NCBI GenBank assembly: GCA_016210585.1
Contig: JACQTX010000136.1
Coordinates: 1-35,663 of the forward strand
Source of the DNA: Chloroflexota bacterium
GTDB lineage: Bacteria > Chloroflexota > Dehalococcoidia > Dehalococcoidales > JAFGLR01
Direction of reading: 5' to 3'
DNA: 35,663 nt
Position 1 is the first letter of the stretch, and every line of letters begins with the position of its first letter. Positions 31,749-35,663 of the stretch are shown piece by piece. Made by a program: the position numbers and the translations under genes. The notes beneath the pieces are model-generated. The model saw nothing but the letters and a program-made list of their open reading frames with translations. It ran no database searches and was not told the DNA's origin.

Positions 31749-32806
31749 TCAGTCCCTTCAGTGAAGACGCCGCGCAGCGCATCTGCCGGGTCGGGTGCCG
31801 GACTAGCGGTAGCGAATTCAAAGGCTGCGGTTACCTGCCTCTCTACTTCAGCCTTGACCTTCTCCAATTCCGCTGGCGTAAATACCTTTTCCATTAGTAA
31901 ATAGTCTTCAAACCGGGGGATTGGGTCACTGCGTTTGCACGCCTCAAGCTCATCTTTAGGTCGATACGCCTGGGGGTCACCGACGAAATGTCCCAGCCAG
32001 CGGTGCGTGCAGCATTCCAGCAGTGTAGGACCCTCCCCTCTCCTGGCCCGGGCGACAGCCCTTCCCGCGGCGCGATGGACAGCGATAACGTCATCGCCAT
32101 CAATTGTTTCTCCTGGCATACCATAGGACGCGGCGCGGACGGAAACGTCACCGATTTTCATAGCTTTACGTTGGGGCACCGAGACTCCATAACCATTGTT
32201 TTCACAGACATAGAGGATGGGCAAGTCCCACACTGCTGCCAGGTTAAGACTCTCGTGGAAGGCCCCTTGATTGGTAGCACTTTCGCCCAAAAAAGCCACT
32301 ACCACTTGTCCTGTTTTGCGATATCGTGAGGCGAAAGCAACGCCAGTGGCCAGTGAAAGGCCACCGGCAACTACACCGCTCGAACCGATGACACCTTTTG
32401 ACCAGTCGGCCATGTGCATCTCACCGCCTCTGCCGCCACAGATGCCGTCTCGTTTCCCCATAACTTCCGCCATCAGCGGGCCTGGTGCCATTCCCTTTGC
32501 CAGGAAATGGCCGCGGCAGCGGTGGGTGGACGCCACGAAATCATCCTCATTCAAGTGGGCACAGACACCGACAGCTATGGCTTCCTGACCCAGATAGGAG
32601 TGGAGCCAGCCGGGTAGCTTTCCTGACAGGAACATCTCCACTGTCCGCTCTTCCATCCGGCGCAGCAGGACCAGCATGCGGAACATCCAATCCAAGGTCT
32701 CAGTCGCCACATCGGATTGTAAGTCCTCTGAACTTTGCGGCTCTGTCTTGGCCATCAAATCCTTACCTGTCATCGTCCTGGTTACCGCCGCATCTTGGCG
32801 CGTCAC
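31745..32806 (-). CDS. 2-Oxoacid (pyruvate/acetoin-type) dehydrogenase E1, alpha subunit
   Basis: This 353-residue E1 alpha shows STHRCRGHFLAKG, GGRGGEMHM and the thiamine-diphosphate motif. The motif normally starts with GDG, whose Asp binds Mg2+; here it reads GES (174-176) in FLGESATNQGAFHESLN, while the distal NN (203-204) is intact. The base sequence GGC GAA AGT was checked. The Glu may still bind the metal. Two starts are possible: GTG 32806, which overlaps the upstream lyase gene as GTGA, or ATG 32755, which has AAGGA four bases upstream and would remove 17 residues. The N-terminal extension before TLDWMFRMLVLLRRMEE is not conserved in type. Confidence 0.9.
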   Translation of the reverse strand: MTRQDAAVTRTMTGKDLMAKTEPQSSEDLQSDVATETLDWMFRMLVLLRRMEERTVEMFLSGKLPGWLHSYLGQEAIAVGVCAHLNEDDFVASTHRCRGHFLAKGMAPGPLMAEVMGKRDGICGGRGGEMHMADWSKGVIGSSGVVAGGLSLATGVAFASRYRKTGQVVVAFLGESATNQGAFHESLNLAAVWDLPILYVCENNGYGVSVPQRKAMKIGDVSVRAASYGMPGETIDGDDVIAVHRAAGRAVARARRGEGPTLLECCTHRWLGHFVGDPQAYRPKDELEACKRSDPIPRFEDYLLMEKVFTPAELEKVKAEVERQVTAAFEFATASPAPDPADALRGVFTEGTE

Positions 32807-33684
32807 GACTTGGACTGGGGCTGTTCCGCATAGTATTTCTCCTCATAATCAATAACTTCGCGCAGGTTCATGAACTTGAAAAAGCCCCGGTAGTCCGGAG
32901 CACCGAGGCGTCCGAGGGTTTCCTTGACGGTTCCCTTCTCTTTGATTTCCTGCATCACATCGGCAACTGCCTTCTGAGCCGCAAACAATGCCTCCACCGC
33001 GTATGTCACCAGCCCTCTTGCCCCCGTTTGCCGAAGTTCGTTGACGGTAACATCAGTATGACAACCGAGAAGCAACCATAATGGTGCCCGTATGCCTCTT
33101 ACGAGCGCCCCAAACTCCTCCCGCTTGGCAGTTAACGGCATCACGAGGTCAGCACCGGCTTTTGCATAAGCATTACAACGGTCAATCTGCTCCTGCAAGG
33201 AGACAATGTCAGAATCGGTCCTGGCAGCAATGATGAAATCCGGGTCTTCCCGCGCTTCTAGGGCGGCCCTTATCTTGATGACCATTTCATCTCTGGGGAC
33301 TATCTTCTTGTATTTGCCAAGGGCACCACACCTGACCGGATGTTGCTGGTCTTCCAGGAAGATACCGGCGATGCCCGCCCTCTCCATCTCCCTCACCGTG
33401 CGCTGTATGTTAGTCAAGCTACCGTAGCCATCCTCGGCGTCAGCGAGTACGGGTATGTTTACCAGATTGGCAATGTTTCGGGTTTGGTTTACCACCTCGC
33501 TCATGGTCAGCAGACCAACATCGGGCTTGCCTAGGAGGCTAGCCGAAAGACCAAACCCACCGACAAAAACTGCCTTAAAACCTGCCTGCTCAATCACCCG
33601 GGCACTGACTCCATCGTATGCCCCCGGTGCTTCGACGATTTGGTCTTCGGACAAGTACTTCCTCAATAGAGCGGTTTTCTTCAT
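32803..33684 (-). CDS. PEP mutase / isocitrate lyase-family carbon-carbon lyase
   Basis: This 293-residue TIM-barrel protein of the family contains 2-methylisocitrate lyase, 2,3-dimethylmalate lyase, oxaloacetate decarboxylases and PEP mutase. APGAYDGVSARVIEQAGFKAVFVGG and LADAEDGYG (metal site, 80-88) are characteristic. The mobile catalytic loop, PKRCGH in methylisocitrate lyases, reads PVRCGA (116-121): Cys119 is kept, and the preceding Lys and the His are lost. It probably cleaves a substituted malate to a 2-oxoacid plus an acid, or carries out a related reaction. The start is ATG 33684, five bases after GGAGG; an upstream ATG at 33696 lies on that site. An aconitase-like pair in the same regulon could make its substrate. 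Confidence 0.86.
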   Translation of the reverse strand: MKKTALLRKYLSEDQIVEAPGAYDGVSARVIEQAGFKAVFVGGFGLSASLLGKPDVGLLTMSEVVNQTRNIANLVNIPVLADAEDGYGSLTNIQRTVREMERAGIAGIFLEDQQHPVRCGALGKYKKIVPRDEMVIKIRAALEAREDPDFIIAARTDSDIVSLQEQIDRCNAYAKAGADLVMPLTAKREEFGALVRGIRAPLWLLLGCHTDVTVNELRQTGARGLVTYAVEALFAAQKAVADVMQEIKEKGTVKETLGRLGAPDYRGFFKFMNLREVIDYEEKYYAEQPQSKS

Positions 33685-33704
33685 TTCACCCTCCATAAAT
33701 TACT

Positions 33705-33755
33705 CCAATGAGAACAGCAAAAAGGGGACCGCTTCGAAGAGTAGCACTTCATTGG
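33705..33755 (-). other. Inverted repeat between the M24 and lyase genes
   Basis: CCAATGA (33705-33711) and TCATTGG (33749-33755) form a 7-bp stem around 37 bases, which contain the small palindrome CTTCGAAG. It follows the M24 stop directly. It may be an mRNA-processing or stability element; support is modest. Confidence 0.35.
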
Positions 33756-33756
33756 A

Positions 33757-34992
33757 CTAAAGCCAGGCCTCAATTAGCTCACCTACCGGAAACCGAGTGA
33801 GCAACTCATAGCCGTCTTTAGTCACGAGCACCATCTCTTCGAGGCGCACGCCCTCCCTTTCCCCTTTCTTCCCGGTCCAAGTTTCCAGAGCCAAGACCAT
33901 GTTCTCCTTCAGCGGAATAGGATTATTTCGGGATAAGGCGTGCATTATTATCGGTTTATCATACAGGCTTAGTCCAACTCCATGTCCCATCGCCAGGTCG
34001 GCTATATCGCGGCGGAACTCGTGTCCCCAGTAAGCGGGGTCAGTAGGCCAGGACTTGGTGATATCCAGAGTGGTGGCGCCAGCTTTTGCCTTGCTAATGC
34101 CCTTATATAGCATTTCATAGCATTCCTGATAAAGTTCCTTCTGCCGGGATGAAGCTTTCCCCACCGAAAAAGTGCGGTAGACACATGTCTTGTAACCATT
34201 GAACGCTTGTCCGGCAATGTCAACGAAGACTAACTCACCCGGTCTTATCTGACGGTCGGACATCTGATGCGTATTGGGGTTGGTATGCTCACCCGAGCAG
34301 ACGACGAGGTCTTCATACTCGTCGCAACCCAACGAATATAGCTTCTTAGCGACAACGCCGCACAGTTCCATTTCCGTAACGCCGGGCCTGATGGCGTCGC
34401 GCACATCCGCCATGGCCGCCTCTGCATTGGCACACGCCTGCCGGATACATTCAATCTCATCCCTTGTTTTTATTTTGCGGGCTTCCATCATGGCAGGATG
34501 TCCATCAACAAGTTTCAGCCCGGCCTTGCCGAAATTCTCAATGAGCCAGAAATAGGGAACACCTGACGCCTGGTCCACGCCAATTGGCTCTTTCTCCAGA
34601 CCGTGCTGTGCCAGGATCTTCCCTATCTCGTTGACCATGACATCGGCGCGGACACCGGGTTCCAGATAGGCAAAGTGCGAGCCCGTGCTAGCCCGGACAT
34701 TGCCTTTTAGCCATGGGGTCCAGGCGTCTCGCACTTGAGTTGAAATAGCCCCCTCTATCCACAACACGGGATCGCCATTTCTTGGCAGCAACACATAACG
34801 CTGGGAAGATAGCCGAAAACAGCCCGGCGTGTAGAAACCAGTAATATAGCGCACATTGCAGTAATCGAAGCACAGTATGGAGCCAAGCCCATCTTTTTCC
34901 AACTGGCTTTTTGCTCTTTCAAGCCTCTCCCGGCGCAGGCGGTCATAGTTGATGCGCTCCTGCCAGTCAACGGCCATTCTGCCGAACGTCAT
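33757..34992 (-). CDS. M24 (aminopeptidase P/creatinase-fold) protein with an altered metal site
   Basis: This 411-residue protein has the creatinase N-terminal domain and a pita-bread catalytic domain. Of the usual five metal ligands, Asp258 (FVDIAG), His337 (MGHGVG), Glu370 (ALETW) and a Glu at 385-386 (RLEEM) are present. The second Asp, expected in GYxSDxTRT, is Cys270 (GYKTCVYRT). A normal dinuclear peptidase is therefore doubtful. The fold also includes creatinase and the DMSP lyase DddP, so hydrolysis or elimination on a small carboxylate is possible. GGAGG lies six bases before the ATG. It is the first gene of the minus-strand operon behind operator site 5. Confidence 0.87.
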   Translation of the reverse strand: MTFGRMAVDWQERINYDRLRRERLERAKSQLEKDGLGSILCFDYCNVRYITGFYTPGCFRLSSQRYVLLPRNGDPVLWIEGAISTQVRDAWTPWLKGNVRASTGSHFAYLEPGVRADVMVNEIGKILAQHGLEKEPIGVDQASGVPYFWLIENFGKAGLKLVDGHPAMMEARKIKTRDEIECIRQACANAEAAMADVRDAIRPGVTEMELCGVVAKKLYSLGCDEYEDLVVCSGEHTNPNTHQMSDRQIRPGELVFVDIAGQAFNGYKTCVYRTFSVGKASSRQKELYQECYEMLYKGISKAKAGATTLDITKSWPTDPAYWGHEFRRDIADLAMGHGVGLSLYDKPIIMHALSRNNPIPLKENMVLALETWTGKKGEREGVRLEEMVLVTKDGYELLTRFPVGELIEAWL

Positions 34993-35057
34993 GTCATGCC
35001 TCCGTTTGTCTTACTTATCTTGCCGCTATATGCCGGCCCAGTTTGATTTGAGACATA

Positions 35058-35082
35058 TATTTGAATACCGAGTATTTTACAT
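35058..35082. promoter_or_regulatory. Operator site 5 (upstream of the M24-lyase-E1 operon)
   Basis: The core GAATACC-G-AGTATTT is centred on 35070 with AT-rich flanks. It aligns with the site 1 palindrome. It begins one base downstream of the predicted -10 element on the minus strand. Confidence 0.77.
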
Positions 35083-35083
35083 T

Positions 35084-35112
35084 ATTCAATCACTGTTAGA
35101 GCGAATTGTCAA
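35084..35112 (-). promoter_or_regulatory. Predicted promoter of the M24-lyase-E1 operon
   Basis: On the minus strand, TTGACA (35112-35107), a 17-base spacer ending in TGA (extended -10), then TTGAAT (35089-35084, four of six). It has the same architecture as the other island promoters. The stretch from 35113 to 35195 up to the SDR stop shows nothing else that I recognise. Confidence 0.6.
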
Positions 35113-35195
35113 GCCCCACTGAAAAGGTGGTCTGGCAGTATATAACACATCCTGATTGGCTGAGAAAGAAGGACAAAGTGATAGAAGAGACTCTA

Positions 35196-35663
35196 CTACA
35201 TACGGTCGTGATGACCGCCATCGCAGCAGATAACCTGCCCGGTTATGTAATCCGAATCGTCGGAAGCCAGAAATAGTGCCAAACTGGCAATATCCTCGGC
35301 CTTGCCTGCCCTCTTGAGTGCCGCTTGTTTAGCCCATTCCTTGATAAAGCGTTTCACTTCTGCTTTTGTTCGTTCCTGCAAAAGCATGGGTGTGATAATC
35401 AGGCCCGGGGCGATGGCGTTTACATTTATACCAAACGGACCTGCCTCACGAGCTGTTGCTTTGGTCAACTGGATGACACCAGCTTTGGAAGAGGCGTAAT
35501 TTGCCCGGGTTTCACTAAGGGCACCCAGAGCAACGATAGAGGAAACGTTTACTATTTTGCCGTAATGCTGCTTCATCATATGAGATAGAACGGCTTGTGT
35601 GCACAGGAACGTGCCTTTGAGATTTACTTCATGCACCGCATCCCAGTCGGCCTCGGCCATCTG
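35196..35663 (-). CDS. Short-chain dehydrogenase/reductase, C-terminal part (cut by the window edge)
   Basis: The last 155 codons of an SDR are present; the N-terminal cofactor loop lies beyond the right edge. VNLKGTFLCTQ, the catalytic Ser in VNVSSIVALG, YASSK (Tyr and Lys) and ITGQVICCDGG are visible. It should be an NAD(P)-dependent 3-oxoacyl or alcohol dehydrogenase like FabG. It resembles the SDR at 8725-9486 in the shared NLKGxFLCxQA and YxxSKAGVI blocks but is clearly a different gene. Whether it belongs to the island's regulon cannot be judged because its promoter is outside the window. Confidence 0.9.
   Translation of the reverse strand, partial: QMAEADWDAVHEVNLKGTFLCTQAVLSHMMKQHYGKIVNVSSIVALGALSETRANYASSKAGVIQLTKATAREAGPFGINVNAIAPGLIITPMLLQERTKAEVKRFIKEWAKQAALKRAGKAEDIASLALFLASDDSDYITGQVICCDGGHHDRM

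Overview
This window is a 34-kb catabolic island from a strict anaerobe. The best guess is a Dehalococcoidia-like member of the Chloroflexota, but this is an inference. It rests on the anaerobic, oxygen-sensitive enzyme types (benzoyl-CoA reductase/2-hydroxyacyl-CoA dehydratase family, 4-hydroxybutyryl-CoA dehydratase family, CCG-domain iron-sulfur protein, molybdopterin oxidoreductase, desulforedoxin-like miniproteins) and on lipoproteins with long Thr/Pro/Ala-rich linkers. No RNA gene, CRISPR array, insertion sequence or phage gene was seen.

Layout. 1-610 (+): the end of an acyl-CoA synthetase interrupted by an in-frame amber codon, then two desulforedoxin-like miniproteins. 2453-726 (-): a TetR regulator followed by a zinc alcohol dehydrogenase. 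2634-10322 (+): two BcrB/BcrC/HgdAB-family subunits, a class III CoA-transferase, a nitroreductase-fold protein, a VOC protein, a divergent alcohol dehydrogenase, an SDR and an HdrB-like protein. 10575-13694 (+): a complete TRAP transporter (dctP, dctQ, dctM). 13820-29165 (+): a molybdopterin oxidoreductase, a second VOC protein, an AbfD-type radical dehydratase, a 3-hydroxyacyl-CoA dehydrogenase, an aconitase-family large subunit, an HMG-CoA-synthase-fold/DUF35 fusion, a thiolase, the aconitase-family small subunit, two more class III CoA-transferases and the LivHMGF ABC importer. 30604-29267 (-): the importer's lipoprotein binding protein, convergent with livF across a shared hairpin terminator. 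34992-30771 (-): an M24-fold protein, a PEP-mutase/isocitrate-lyase-family lyase and the E1 alpha and beta subunits of a 2-oxoacid dehydrogenase. 35663-35196 (-): the end of another SDR.

The strongest observation is that one palindromic operator (core RATACTCRGTATT, 13 bp, embedded in a 25-bp AT-rich palindrome) occurs five times, once in front of each transcription unit. Each copy lies just downstream of a promoter with a perfect TTGACA and an extended -10 TGN element. The copy between tetR and the first catabolic operon is a perfect palindrome and also covers a divergent tetR promoter. I infer that the adjacent TetR protein represses the whole island and itself, so transporters, CoA-activation, dehydratases, thiolase and lyase are probably one pathway.

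What the pathway degrades is not determined. The parts fit uptake of a carboxylic acid, CoA transfer, reductive or radical elimination chemistry, beta-oxidation-like steps (no enoyl-CoA hydratase is present), thiolysis, hydration by an aconitase-like pair and cleavage by a lyase to a 2-oxoacid. Several enzymes have replaced active-site residues (aconitase pair, HMG-CoA synthase fold, E1 alpha, M24 protein, one CoA-transferase, one alcohol dehydrogenase), so the chemistry is probably not that of the textbook family members.
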